In this document: positions 28,501 to 38,184 of the stretch, one piece after another
Layout: each line of letters opens with the position of its first letter
Numbering within the stretch: the first letter of the stretch is position 1
Assembly: GCA_030248215.1 (NCBI GenBank)
Contig: JASANG010001204.1
Span: 124,001 to 188,000, forward strand
DNA from: Enoplolaimus lenunculus
Taxonomy: Eukaryota; Nematoda; Enoplea; Enoplida; Thoracostomopsidae
Direction of reading: 5' to 3'
Length of the DNA stretch: 64,000 nt
Program-made: the position numbers and the translations under genes
Notes under the pieces: generated by a model
Told to the model about the DNA's origin: nothing
What the model saw: only the letters and a program-made list of their open reading frames with translations
The model's database searches: none

Positions 28501-31500
28501 GCGTCTTGCTCGCATGGTTCGCAAAATTTCTTTCACTATTACATTGGTATCATCTCAAATCCATTTGCGCAGCGAGACAACGCGGATTATATAAAAATTG
28601 TTTTTACAATATCACAAGTCGTTTCACGGCAACTCGTCGACCGACAACTTGTAATCCGAAATCTGGTCAAAAAGGGAATTTTTCAAAAAGCATTATGCTT
28701 ACTGTAGTGACCCGAATAAGACAGGGGAGTAATAAGATGGAGGTCCCCATTTTTAGTCCCAATGAATAGGAGTCCATATTTCTAATACGAGTCCGTAAGC
28801 GGTTAGAGTCCCTAAACCCTAATTACAGTCCATAAATGTCAATTATCCCTAATCGTAGAGCATAAATTAGTCCAGGATCAAATAATGTTGAGTTCGAACC
28901 TTTAAAGCATGCTAAGCTTTGAAAGTAAGATTCCAATGTATAATCTTGCATTATCACTCAAGCTTTTAATGCAAGACAAAAAACGTTTAATTGAGCGGAT
29001 AGTTGCAATACCGGATATATCAGTAACAAAGGGAGGCGGAACGTAGGTTAAAAATGAATAACAGTCCGTAATCGAGTAACAGGGGTACTCTCTGGAGAAT
29101 CCAAATAAATATCAGTCCCCCCTCTTATTCGGGTAACTACAGTAGCCTTAAAAGCGTAGGCTTATGATTAAACTTCGCATTATGCTTAGGCTTAGAGTAA
29201 GACCACTGTTGGAAGACAAGTTGTCTGGCGACGAATCGTCGTAGATTAACTGTTAATATGGCAGATGCATGGCACACCGCCACGATAGCACAACCCTTAC
29301 GTGATAAAATTGTTATAGATAAGATAACTACCAACTAGTAGTTATACACCAGTAAAATTACTATCATACAAAAAAACAGGCCTCTCGTACAGTGTAGGCG
29401 CTATGTTCAAAACAAACTATAAAGGCTAAAATTTGCGTTAACCTCCAGTTTACTCATTTAACATTTGGCAGTTCATAAATTGTGTCGAAATTAACTCCGC
29501 AAATACTTCCAATACTATAGTGACCCGAATAAGAGGGGGGTAATAATGAAGAGGTCCGCATTTTGAGTCCCAATCAATAGGAGACCGTATCCCTAATAAG
29601 AGTCCGTAAGCGGATTAGTTATCCCTAATCGTAGAGCATAAAAGAGTCCAGAACGAAATAAAGTTGAGTTCGAAACTTTAAAGCGTACTTAAGTTTTGAA
29701 AGTAATGGAAGCGAGATGTTTCAACTTGTATAAAAATTTGCTTATTGGAACCCAGAATGGTACAGATGTCCCCGATTGAAAATCCTATGATAGCAATCAA
29801 GCGAATTGAGCCTAAAACTTGTCCCATGTTCAAAATTTGATAGCACAAACTTTATATAAATTTGCTACGCAGTAGTACCTCTTCGTTTACAAAATTTCAA
29901 CATTTCAGATGCACACTTAAATATCTTGTCCGTGACCTCAAATGATACGTTTTGAACCGCAAAAATTTTGAGTAATTAATAAAATCACACAAAATTCATA
30001 AATCTGCGCTCTAAAACGCCGAACAAAAGCGTTTGCAAGTAAAGCCAACAACAGATGCTAAATAGATGTAAACTAAGAAGTATATTCATGTGTACGAGCA
30101 ACGTTGAGGTCACGACCATGCGAATGTTTTATAAAAGAAAGTCGACCTTTAAGATTCTATTCGCCGATGAAATTTATTCGAAGGGGTCACTGCGTTTTGA
30201 AGGGTGTACATTTTTCATGAATTAGCGAGACACAACTATGCGATAAAGTTTCGTTGCCAGGAACATGGTCACAAACCCACAGCCAGACTGCACTCAAAAT
30301 AATATTTTTGATATTTAAGAAAAAATTTTTTACATTTGAGAAATATGATTAGCAAGGCGCACTTGAAAAGTATTTCTGTTATAACAAAAATGTATCAAAA
30401 AACGTTTTGAAATGAAGTCTGAAAACAAACGTTTTCCGGTTATTTTTTAGAAAAATTGTCTTAAATATCAGCAAAACTTTTCAGATTTGCCACAGAAAAC
30501 ACTTTTCTGAATAAATTCAGAAATACTTTTTTGTGTGTGATGGAGACGTAAGCGGGTAAAGATTTCTTTACCGGCCAGCGCTTTGCCCGCGAAAACCTTA
30601 CTTTTTCATTCGCGAATGTGTCCGCGCAAAATGGCTTTAACCGCGACCCACCTTACACTCCCTATTTCTTTCGTCTGTGATTCATAAAACTTGTCAAGTT
30701 TATTTGTATTGATATTACCTAATTGTTTGGCCTTGGTTTAGGCTATAATAAACCGTATTTAGTGGCTGGAGGTACGTCCCTGGGGGTGAAAAACACCCAG
30801 CAGAAGGTCAACACGTGTTGCAGGAACCGGGGTTAGCGATGAGACATACGCAGTTAAAAAATAGTGTTTAAACTGTGAATTTGAAACAAATTTCCTGCAT
30901 TATTCAAAGTTGGTGGTTAACCTTTTCATACAAAATTTTCAGAAGCAAAACTTCAAAAATTGTTCAAAAAATTTACCAAAGCGGTGATATGCCGAGTGTG
31001 TAAAAAGAGAATCAACCATACACCAGCCCATCGGGGGTCCGTAGAATTTCGAGGCGTGCTGGTGTATAAACAACTCCTATGGTAGTTTCGGAGGAATTTA
31101 ACAGAGCACTGAAAATGCAAGTTCAACTATAACGGGAAGTTTTACATACGACTCCTAACATTTTTCAAACATTCTTTCAAAAAATGGTGTAAAATTACTA
31201 ATTTTGAACTGGCGATCGAATATCTGGATCTGTGTCTCCTTTTTATTGCTCGCATTGATTCCGTGAACACAAACACATCGGTGGGTTTCTTCAAATGATA
31301 CACTTAAAAGGGGGAAACTTTAATTGATATCTTTGACGGAACTATCAGTGATCCTGGTAATCTTTAAATGCGATTTAAACTTGAATTACTATTTGATATG
31401 TAATCTTGAATGGTATACTGGTCAAAATAGGCCTAACTGAAGGCACCATAGTCCATAGTAGCTCAAACGCTGGCCAAATTTTTATAGTTTGACTCTTTAC

Positions 31501-34500
31501 GAGGCAAACCTATGCGGCGGTAACAAAGTCGAGGTTTTCAACGAAACTGAAACTAAATGATTATATCAAGGCACTATATTCTCAAATGGGATAAGCACCT
31601 ATCATCAGTTAGCGATAGGTTTTTAAACTGTCGAACATCTACAATTGCTGATCTTAAAATTGGTACAGAAGTAGACAAAATCAAATGCGTAAAACGTGCT
31701 GAATTTCGAACCTCACCATTAAGCTGATTTCAACGTTAATCACAGGACCTACCACCGACTAGGTGCTACGCACATTTGAGAATACGGGCTAAGGAAATAC
31801 AAAGAACCTCCGCACCATAACCTGAACTTCAATTAAAATTATTCAAATTATAAACGTTGCCAATGTTCAAATTTTAAGTACTAAAATGTAATTAAGTTTG
31901 CATAACGACGTATTTGGACTAACCGGCCATTGAAATTCCGGTAATATTATCATGGACAAGCATCTATTGTTCTTTTTAGAGTCTCAATTATTTCGGCGAA
32001 TTATTTGCAAAATCAAATCGCTAAAATCAAATTTAAACGGTTTGAAATGCATGACAAGATAATTGGCACACAATTTCGGTTGGAAAGTATGTCCTTAATT
32101 TTGCTTTTAAAATTTCCGCATCCACGTTGTTTAAGTTGAAACTAACGGCAAAAGTCAATAATGCCTATTTGAAATAGAGTATGCTACTTACATAGAAGAA
32201 GGCACACAATTTCGGTTGGAAAGTATGTCCTTAATTTTGCTTTTAAAATTTCCGCATCCACGTTGTTTAAGTTGAAACTAACGGCAAAAGTCAATAATGC
32301 CTATTTGAAATAGAGTATGCTACTTACATAGAAGAAGGCACGTAATATGAACCCTTCTAAGAAATTCCATGAAATACGGCCTATTTCATAGATCTGGACG
32401 AACAGAGTTTCACCATACCATTTCATGGTTGCATGGCCAACGATTCAGTTCCTTCATGTTAACTTAAAACATCAGTCGAATGCTTTGATTTTTAAACAGC
32501 ATGTATATTTCGTATTTCCGGCGGTACGCACCCCACAGATATAGGGAGGGGTAAATTGAAAACGCAACACTCGCTGGTACATTTTATATCATAAAAATTT
32601 AGGTACAAAGCGGATGTACGGAGTATAAACCCCGTAGAAATTAAATGCAAAGTTGCTCAGAATACAGATCTCGACGTGCTGAATTCAGCGGTGCCATTTT
32701 TAGGGCAGCAGAACAGCTGGTTCATATATAATGGCTGTATAAAATTTGAATTTTTACTACATTCAACGTAAATATTTGCCAAACATGGACCATATGTATA
32801 TCAGGGGCGGACTTTTTTCCGGGTAACTGCTAAACAGTACCTAAGGTTCGAATTTTGACTATTTTTGCTTAGGCTTACGCTTGACTTCAAGCTTAGGAAT
32901 GCTCGTCTCATACGCTTATGCTTAGGCTTACGCTTTAGAATATACCTATATTACTGTCCATATCTAGGAATTGGCCGCCAATACAAATGTTTTTTGAGTA
33001 TGCATTATCTATAGATGCTTATAGTAAATCTGATGGATGATCTAAAAAGCATCAAAACCAAACAGCTGGTAAACCGCACGAACATTTTGAGTTATAACAT
33101 TTTACACGAGTGTTCTTTCAATAATTTGATTGGTAAAAATGTAACAACGTTTCACAAAATTTGAAAAAATTAGGTGAAAACTTTTCTAATTTACCAACTG
33201 CAGTTGTTCAGAGTACATTACTGAAACATGGTAAACTATGAAAAACCAATAATGAGGTTGTGGTTCCAATCAATCGCGCAACAACCGCCGAGCAGGGGAA
33301 CCGACCACTGACGTTTTCGATTTTAAATTTTTTTGCATTCTGTAGCGATCCGAATAAAAGAGACGACTGTTATTAATTTTGCCTTTTTAGATGGTTTCTT
33401 AATCTTTTTCTTGAACTTAGACTATGCAGGACGTGTGAGTGTCTGCAACATATTTGAGAAGTTTTTGACATTCTCTTACTTTTGTCTTTCTTACGGTCTC
33501 CAATTATAATTTATGGGCTCTATCCACTAACGGACTCTAATTAGGAATGCAGACTTCTGGTAATTGGGATTCAAAGATAGAAATGTCCATCAACCTTACA
33601 AATTTTGCTTTTGACTTCATACTCACTTATTCGCTCGCGAGGTTTTTTCACCGTTATAAGCTGCAATCATGCATGGTTCCAATACGGCAAAAATATGTTT
33701 TGGCGCTCAGCCATACTGTAAAGAAACTAATTATGCGCTGGACTCAAGGTTCTTAGACATTGATGAATTTTTTAAAACATGATTTTCGTTTTCCTTAAAT
33801 TGATTATGTCAACGTTTTATCCCACTTCTCAGTCTTCTGATAATTTTTTCCGCCCATGTATTGAACAGGACCAGAACAGTAGTATAAGCAAATTCGTAAG
33901 CCTAAGCCTAAGCCTAAGCGTAAGGATGAGCCTATTCCTATGCGTAAGTCTAATCCTAGACATAAGCAAAAAGTTAGTCTAAGATTAAACTGTGTCTATT
34001 ACAGCCCGTCTAGAAAACGATCCGACCCCGTTCTATACATAAGCCATTTTTCAATAAAGTTTTGTCTTTTGCAATTTTTATATATTCAAACGATCTAATG
34101 TCCAAGAAGCTAAACAGCCGTTTGAATTCCTAAGCACAAAATATTACACGGCTGTGTTCAGCCGCGTACTAATTAAACAATTGAGGGAGATCACTAGGTT
34201 GCATTACTATTATTTTAAGGTAACCGCATTCACGTTGCTTTATAGTGTACTGTATATCTCGCTACGGCGTTCCGTCACGCGTTAGAATACCACTCAGTGC
34301 GTTACAAATATAGGCCAAAGTATATAAAGAACAGGGGCGGAACAGTATTATAAGCACATTCCTAAGCAAGCCAGGCAAAAAATAGCCTAGAGCTTAAGCT
34401 TACTTTTTTCTAGTCCCACAAAAAACCGTTTCGCTTCTAATCTTTACATGGGCCCAAATATATAAGACTACGGACAACGGTGCGTGTCGCCTCATGATGT

Positions 34501-35131
34501 ATCAAACTGCTTTTTAACATAAGGAAAAGTTCGCACGCCGGCATAGAAAAGCAACTAAGCGTTTTATTTTCATACCCTATGACTATTCTTATCTCCAATA
34601 TATACCTAATTCAGAATAACTTTTACAGATAACATAATTTCTAATTTTAAGTACTGTACAGTATCTGGTAATACCGAATTCCAGGCTGTATAGAATTATT
34701 CGATTTAGGCACTGTTCCAAACCTAAAATTGATGATATATGTATGTAAAATAATCCATAATTTGAACCAGAACAATTATATTGTAATGCCCCAGATTCGA
34801 TCGTAACCAAAACCTGCGAAAACCATAAATGCTTATATATACTCTGTCAAAATACATTGCCAAATATACGCGAGCACATCTTGACGTGATTGCCGGGAGC
34901 TAAGCTTGTTCAGATAGCACAAATCTTACAAGACATATCTCAGGACACACAAATACTCAAGCCGGTCTTATAATTTAGGACCCCTCGAGCAATTAGGGCT
35001 AACATAAGATTTGCAATGCACACAACAAAAGACAGACGCAGGAAGACAGAAAGAAGCTTGAAATCAAATATATATTAAATTAAATGGAACGGTTTACGCC
35101 AGCGAAACATACCTGCCACGAGTTTAGTTGA

Positions 35132-35213
<82 letters not shown>

Positions 35214-35361
35214 GAGACACATGTATATTTGTTGTAGTTGCATTCGCAGATGGATTTGCTGAAGCAACTGCAGCTGCAGCAACTGCAATACTTTGATGAT
35301 GATGATGTTGGTGATGAGTCGCATGAGGATGTTGTGAACGATCAAGCGGAAAAAATGACAT
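7208..35361 (-). CDS. TFAP2: AP-2 family transcription factor gene, N-terminal half (3' end beyond the window)
   Basis: AP-2 proteins are sequence-specific nuclear activators that bind GC-rich sites as dimers and act in ectoderm and neural-crest-type development. Seen here: exons 35113-35361 (1a) or 16409-16711 (1b), then 9157-9384, 8164-8799 and 7208-7295. All junctions are in matching phase with GT/AG borders. The third listed exon carries FQHHPYFPPPY followed by DPYGHLGRLH, which matches the FQPPYFPPPY...DPYSHV...LH transactivation region of vertebrate AP-2. The last visible exon ends EQTGVIRK, then a split codon for G, resembling the vertebrate DQTVIKKG exon border. The visible part (about 400 or 418 residues) is much longer than the matching vertebrate region because of Gln, His, Asn and Ala tracts. 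The basic and helix-span-helix domains are not found in 1-7207, so they are expected further left. Family assignment is by motif and exon-phase resemblance only. Confidence 0.77.
7296..8163 (-). other. AP-2 intron between exons 3 and 4
   Basis: 868 bp with GT/AG borders. An open frame on the plus strand at 7807-8091 has no recognisable motif and is treated as chance. No repeat family is recognised. Confidence 0.6.
8164..8799 (-). CDS. TFAP2: AP-2 exon 3, long low-complexity Gln/His/Ala exon
   Basis: This exon has 212 codons, phase 0 at both ends. The acceptor is a TTTTTAG directly before TATATC and the donor is ACG/GTAAGA. It begins YITSPFQRSPNEAS, passes through an HNHQHHHQQQ region with further Gln-rich patches (about residues 50-80), then two Ala-rich tracts (about residues 105-140), and ends VNPAAIYST. 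In vertebrate AP-2 the matching segment is much shorter and lacks these tracts. The opposite strand shows a long open frame, but that is only a shadow of the repeat-rich codons. Confidence 0.72.
8800..9156 (-). other. AP-2 intron between exons 2 and 3
   Basis: 357 bp. It contains a short CG-rich stretch (about 8955-9003) resembling the GC-rich palindromic family seen at 57865-58078 and 62172-62290. Confidence 0.6.
9157..9384 (-). CDS. TFAP2: AP-2 common exon 2 with PY motif
   Basis: This exon has 76 codons, phase 0 at both ends, acceptor TTTTAG and donor GTACAT. It starts ERRDLCV. Residues 24-36 read VDAFQHHPYFPPP and continue into the PPPY motif, a proline/tyrosine signature of AP-2 activation domains. 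A run of nine Ala and then GAGHDPYGHLGRLHQAQQ follow. It is the best match in the window to vertebrate AP-2 and the main ground for the family call. Confidence 0.78.
9752..10330. mobile_element. 580-bp inverted-repeat element with poly-C tract
   Basis: The ends ATGGGTGCTAATCTCGAG and AGATTGGCGCCCAT are inverted copies. A run of about 12 C at 10290-10301, followed by CACTTTC, mirrors an internal CCCCCCACTTTTTGAG near 9812. Only one copy is seen. Confidence 0.5.
10737..10765. repeat. TTA microsatellite
   Basis: About nine ATT units. Confidence 0.93.
12654..12750. mobile_element. TTAGGC-core element, left part
   Basis: It starts GGCCAATGTAAAGAACAGGG, has a few CCTAAGCGTAAG units and loses its right end. 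Confidence 0.65.
13005..13085. repeat. GGGTAAA-rich patch
   Basis: GCCGCGGGTAAAATTTGTCC and CTTTACCCGCGGGTATATAT form a short inverted arrangement like parts of 1872-2324. Confidence 0.55.
14685..14795. mobile_element. GGCCGGAGCAGCC-type element, right part
   Basis: CCTAACAAGATTTTGAACAA and GGCCTGCTTCGGCACTGA match the right half of the 17284 copy. Confidence 0.55.
14918..15075. mobile_element. GTAGCCA-ended element, short copy
   Basis: GCCAGTAGCCAGAGGGAGCC at left and GTTGGCTACAGGCCTGAC at right. Confidence 0.55.
15339..15510. mobile_element. TTAGGC-core element with exact 8-bp target duplication
   Basis: 172 bp. Flanked on both sides by ATAACTAC (15331-15338 and 15511-15518). The right end GATCTTTACATGGGCC is intact and the left end has some changes. 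Interior is (CCTAAG)n-like. Confidence 0.9.
15927..16104. mobile_element. TTAGGC-core element, subfamily with CATGTTACTTTAA ends
   Basis: 178 bp. Flanked by exact octamers GCGTCAAC (15919-15926 and 16105-16112). The terminal repeat differs from the main subfamily (CCCATGTTACTTTAATGGGC), but the interior TTAGGCTTAGG array is shared. Confidence 0.9.
16409..16711 (-). CDS. TFAP2: AP-2 alternative first coding exon 1b (Asn7 and Gln10 tracts)
   Basis: This exon gives 101 codons from the ATG at 16711 to a phase-0 donor (CAG/GTTTGT). An in-frame TGA lies upstream, between the ATG and any plausible acceptor. No AG in or before the exon gives a phase-0 entry without a stop, so it is read as a first exon with its own start and probably its own promoter. 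It begins MLHHHH, has an Asn7 tract near residue 28 and a Gln10 tract near residue 62, then IKRRMSESSSMCSGSELDSP, an acidic serine-rich stretch, and ends SLSPQ. It joins in frame to the ERRD exon at 9384. Vertebrate AP-2 genes also use several alternative first exons. Alternative: an internal exon with an undetected short partner. Confidence 0.65.
17284..17452. mobile_element. GGCCGGAGCAGCC-type element
   Basis: GGGCCGGAGGAGCCAC at left, CCTGTTTTGACACTGAC at right, and GGGGGCCCAACAG and GGGGCCCCCG-like blocks inside. Confidence 0.65.
18311..18606. mobile_element. TAA-flanked miniature element
   Basis: 296 bp with TAA at 18308-18310 and 18607-18609. Terminal inverted repeats AGCCCTATTCACACGTGCAA and its partner. 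A 3-bp TAA/TTA target is typical of PIF/Harbinger elements. Open frames across it are incidental. Confidence 0.8.
21873..22080. repeat. 84-bp tandem repeat, two clear units and a decayed third
   Basis: AGTTTTCGGAGGTGGA starts at 21873 and 21957. Each unit then has ATTGTAAG.TAGG.ACCT and CCATTT. A third weaker unit follows. Confidence 0.75.
22801..22976. mobile_element. GGCCGGAGCAGCC-type element, diverged
   Basis: GAGTGCCGGAGCAGACAGGG at left and GTGGCTGCTCCGACCCTG at right form the inverted ends. Confidence 0.65.
23697..23915. mobile_element. AGCCCGTATTCTCAAATG-ended miniature element
   Basis: It begins AGCCCGTATTCTCAAATG and ends with a decayed inverse. It has the subterminal ACCTATCGTCAACTGGTGAT block shared with the copies at 31568, 40344 and 42075. 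Confidence 0.7.
23938..24065. mobile_element. TTAGGC-core element, degenerate
   Basis: TATAGAACAGGGCCCTTACAG is followed by CCTAAGCCTAAG-like units. The right end is weak. Confidence 0.55.
25318..25730 (+). mobile_element. TA-flanked miniature element, right end lost
   Basis: The left end CTGTAGTGACCCGAACAAG is intact. The sequence stops at GATTACCCCA without the terminal repeat. Confidence 0.82.
25968..26231 (-). mobile_element. TTAA-flanked miniature element carrying a tRNA-like sequence
   Basis: 264 bp. TTAA at 25964-25967 and 26232-26235; ends CCCTTTCTCACATG and inverse. Same interior and same tRNA-like insert (minus strand, about 26005-26083) as the 6744 copy. Confidence 0.88.
28624..29244. 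mobile_element. TTAGGC-core element with CGTCG ends, split by a TA-flanked element
   Basis: The outer ends resemble CTACGACGATTCGTCG plus GACAACTTGT and its inverse at 29205-29244. Its TTAGGC-like interior is interrupted at 28702-29142 by a TA-flanked element. Without the insert it is about 180 bp, close to the 40690-40863 copy. Confidence 0.75.
28702..29142 (-). mobile_element. TA-flanked miniature element nested in another element
   Basis: 441 bp with TA on both sides (28700-28701 and 29143-29144). It sits inside the TTAGGC-core element 28624-29244. Confidence 0.9.
29515..29702 (-). mobile_element. TA-flanked miniature element, truncated
   Basis: CTATAGTGACCCGAATAAG plus about 170 bp of the family interior, then unrelated sequence. 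Confidence 0.8.
30535..30670. repeat. GGGTAAA-rich patch
   Basis: AAGCGGGTAAAGATTTCTTT, GCCCGCG and CCGCGACCCACCTTACACTC resemble the 1872-2324 element. Confidence 0.5.
31568..31790. mobile_element. AGCCCGTATTCTCAAATG-ended miniature element, best copy
   Basis: Inverted ends TATTCTCAAATGGG and CACATTTGAGAATACGGGCT. Arms CACCTATCATCAGTTAGCGA and their partner near 31745-31775. Confidence 0.78.
32065..32336. repeat. 136-bp perfect tandem duplication
   Basis: 32065-32200 and 32201-32336 read the same by eye, each starting GGCACACAATTTCGGTTGG. Confidence 0.95.
32787..32976. mobile_element. TTAGGC-core element, degenerate
   Basis: The left end resembles GGACCATATGTATATCAGGG. The interior repeats GCTTAGGCTTACGC. 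The right end is TTGGCC. Confidence 0.6.
33340..33575 (+). mobile_element. TA-flanked miniature element, heavily decayed
   Basis: CTGTAGCGATCCGAATAAAAG begins it. GGGCTCTATCC and CGGACTCTAATTAGG blocks remain; the middle is shortened. Confidence 0.6.
33851..34045. mobile_element. TTAGGC-core element, near full length
   Basis: CGCCCATGTATTGAACAGGA starts it, GTTCTATACATAAGCC ends it, and CCTAAGCCTAAGCCTAAGCG lies inside. Flanks are ATTTTTTC and ATTTTTCA, an imperfect duplication. Confidence 0.75.
34313..34454. mobile_element. TTAGGC-core element with exact 8-bp target duplication
   Basis: 142 bp. Flanked by CAAATATA at 34305-34312 and 34455-34462. It has a short interior with AAGCAAGCCAGGC and the typical right arm. 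Confidence 0.88.
35113..35361 (-). CDS. TFAP2: AP-2 alternative first coding exon 1a with Gln27 tract
   Basis: This exon gives 83 codons from the ATG at 35361. An in-frame TAA lies 15 bases upstream of the ATG, so translation should begin here. Residues 1-49 are rich in His and Ala (a HHQHHHH run, then an Ala/Ser/Asn stretch). They are followed by 27 Gln, then HQLNSWQ, and a GTATGT donor in phase 0. The ending SWQ before the next exon's ERRD resembles the vertebrate AP-2 isoform start that ends DWQ before DRHD. Phase 0 fits the acceptor at 9384 directly. It cannot be joined in frame to the start of exon 1b, so the two look like alternative first exons. Confidence 0.72.
35134..35214 (-). repeat. 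(CAA)27 trinucleotide run coding for polyglutamine
   Basis: On the plus strand this is 27 perfect TTG units. Read in the frame of exon 1a it gives 27 Gln with no CAG or other interruption. Such a pure run is prone to length change between individuals or between reads. Confidence 0.95.
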
Positions 35362-36579
35362 AGCTAGTTTTTTTTAAATTTTTGTCAAAAAAATTCACTA
35401 AGCTATACCGTCGTTAGGTCAGTGTTTCGTCAAGCGTTGATAGTAGTGCGTTATGCTATTTAGAAAAATTTTCAGGTCCAAGTTGATTATTATTGCCGCT
35501 TCGTTATTTGTATCGCAGCGTAAGGGTGGTAAACATGCAAAGGATGTGTTTTAGACTGTTTTAATTAACATAATTGCAACCTTTGTAATATTAATACTAA
35601 AACAACAAACTGATATTTACGAATCACGACAAAACATCAAATTTTATACCTTAGACATTCGGCTGTAAATCTTTTTTCTTTGTTTAGCAAAGACTTAAGT
35701 TTGTTGTTGGCCACTTTCCTAGTTATACTGCCACGAGCAAAATATGCGCAAGTGCACAAAATCCTCAAATCTCTATAAATAATACTGTAGGCCAAATTAG
35801 TCGCACCGACTTCTTAGGATGGTTGCAGTTCGAAACGAACCTTACGGCTGAGAGCTAGCTATAAAATTATCGCGTAATACAATTCGCACGCACAAGCGCC
35901 GAACCTAGTGCGACAATGGACCGAGCGCTTGCTCAAATAATTATTAAGTATACCTCGAAGTTAGACCTCAGGTAATTTTTGGTCGAGATGTGTGCCGTTT
36001 CTGGTTTTGATTATAATTCTTCAATGTCGCAGTTTCGGTTTTGCATTTTGCCAGAAGAATTTTGTTTTATGCGCTCTTATATTCAATGTAGCGGATAGTG
36101 CGTTCTGTTTTGTTTTGGTTAAATTTGCAGCATTGCTTAGTGTTTTGCTATTGTAGGTTTTTTTATATATATTAAGTAAAATTTTAAATATTTCTAAGTT
36201 ATACCACTACATCGTTCAGTATGAAGCTGGACCAAAGTTCAGTTTGTATACTAATTTTGGCCCTTGTACTATACATGGGTCCTAATCTTGATACCTTAAC
36301 TTGTCATGCCATTTGGCATCGTCAGCACCACCCTTAGTGTCAATTTCATAAATTTATTTCAACGAACAGTATAGCACAGAAACGGCAAAATAGGCAGAAA
36401 ATTATCTTGCTTTAAATAGAACTTAAGGTACTGTTGCCATGATTGAGTCATGTACGTTTTAGTGAAATATTAGTTTTGGTATTTGCACTATGGAAGGTTT
36501 GTAACAGATTGCACCTATGTGACATATAGCAACAGGCCGATGCTTCTACCATGCGCAACTGCTACCGTTGAAAAAAATA

Positions 36580-36655
36580 TGCGTCCTTGTCTTAAGCTTA
36601 AGCTTACTCGATTGCAGTCCCCCAGAAAAATGGTCCGCAACTGATCTTTAGATGT
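36580..36655. mobile_element. TTAGGC-core element, right-end fragment
   Basis: CTTAAGCTTACTCGATTGCAG and GATCTTTAGATG match the right arm of the family. Confidence 0.5.
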
Positions 36656-37770
36656 GCTTAAAATTTTTATGCCTTTTTCAGTAATTTTTACACTTTGTCA
36701 ACGGTTAAGCTACGATAAAAATGCGAATACGCTATTAAATTAGTATTTTGATTAACGTTTAACATCGTTTGCTTAAGAGCGTTTTTCGATTTTCCAGGCA
36801 GCTATTCATTGGTTTCAGTGCTTACTGACAAACCGATTTGAATAATGCTGTTTGAGCAGCGAAAAGTGTTTGCAATAGCGTTTTATTTTTGACACGATTC
36901 CTTACTATTTTCAATTAACTTGCAATCGTGCCGACCGGAGTTTTGGTTTAAGTATAAACTTTCCGCTCGAAGACCTATAGCTACTTGGTTCATTGTATAT
37001 AAAATTCGACAATTCCTGCATCTTCTTGTGTTAACTAACATTAAAATTACCAAATTGCATTTAATCGCTGTTGAAAGCTTAAGTTTGAGACAGCATCAAA
37101 CGAATGTTACATTATAGAGACAACATATAAGACAGCAATATGAAGCTGTTTTCTACTTTAGCCGAGACTGCCCTGTTAACGGTCTCCAAGCTAAAGTACT
37201 TTCAATTGAACTTTTTTGCCTCTAAAATTGCACATGCGATGGGTTACGAGTGAATGTTCACAAAATTATTTTATCTGGTCATGAAACTTGGTCCGCTTTC
37301 GATTTTAGACGAAATGGTCTTGAATAAGCCACATATTGGGCTGTGTATGTCACATATGTGTGTCAATTACCACTTGGTCTAGGCCGATCTGCTATTCTGA
37401 GCAAATAGCAAATAAGCCTGAGCCAAATAGGGACTGTACTGTGTCGCAAAACAACAGGGATGTAAAGTCAACGCTGATTGATTAACGGTACTGCGCCTGT
37501 CCAGATTATCAAATCTGAATGGTCAATTAATAATTTTCTTGAATAGCAGATTGGCCTACGACATATATATACTACCAGCTAAAGGCGCGAAAGGGTTTCA
37601 ACTTTTGATTATGGCTATATTTCTTATTTGAAAAACCCAGCGTGTAGATTTATCAACTGTTTCGCTTCTTTGGTGGAAATTAAAAATGTCTGCTAAACTG
37701 TTTGAAACGATAAAATAATGAAACACTTTAGAATTTAACTTGTATCGTTTATAATTTAATTTTTCGTGTA

Positions 37771-38184
37771 CTGTAGTGACCAGAATATAAGGGCGACTGA
37801 TATTTATTCTGCCTATCTGGAGTATATACCGCCTGTTATTCTATTGCGAACTGGTCTTAATTCTTAATTCACCCAATGTTAGTTGGACTAAACACTTTTC
37901 TTTTTTGTATTCTTTCGTTTGGCCACAACTGACTTGGTGCGAAGCACTTTTGTTGATTGCCATGTCCATTATATTTTTCCTGAATTTTAGTAAAATTTAT
38001 CCGGTTTGTCTGATATTTGAGCAATCTAATTGATTCTTCTGCTATGGTCTCTTTTCATGGGCATTAATTGAGAATTCATGGATTATATCCAGAAACTGAT
38101 TCTAATTATGGATACAGATTCCTATTTGTTGGACTTAAAATGGTGACACCTTTCTGTTACCCCCTCTGATTCGGTTCATTACAG
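37771..38184 (+). mobile_element. TA-flanked miniature element, diverged
   Basis: TA borders kept. Ends CTGTAGTGACCAGAATATAAG and CGGTTCATTACAG. The interior is clearly related but more diverged than other copies. Confidence 0.8.

Larger units (their letters stand above)
16712..35112 (-). other. AP-2 long intron between alternative first exons 1a and 1b
   Basis: About 18.4 kb. It is full of miniature elements of the families listed separately, plus a 136-bp tandem duplication and a decaying 84-bp repeat. An open frame of 153 codons at 17849-18310 on the plus strand shows no family I know. The promoter and 5' leader of exon 1b should lie just above 16711, but no core promoter motif is clear. 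Confidence 0.5.
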
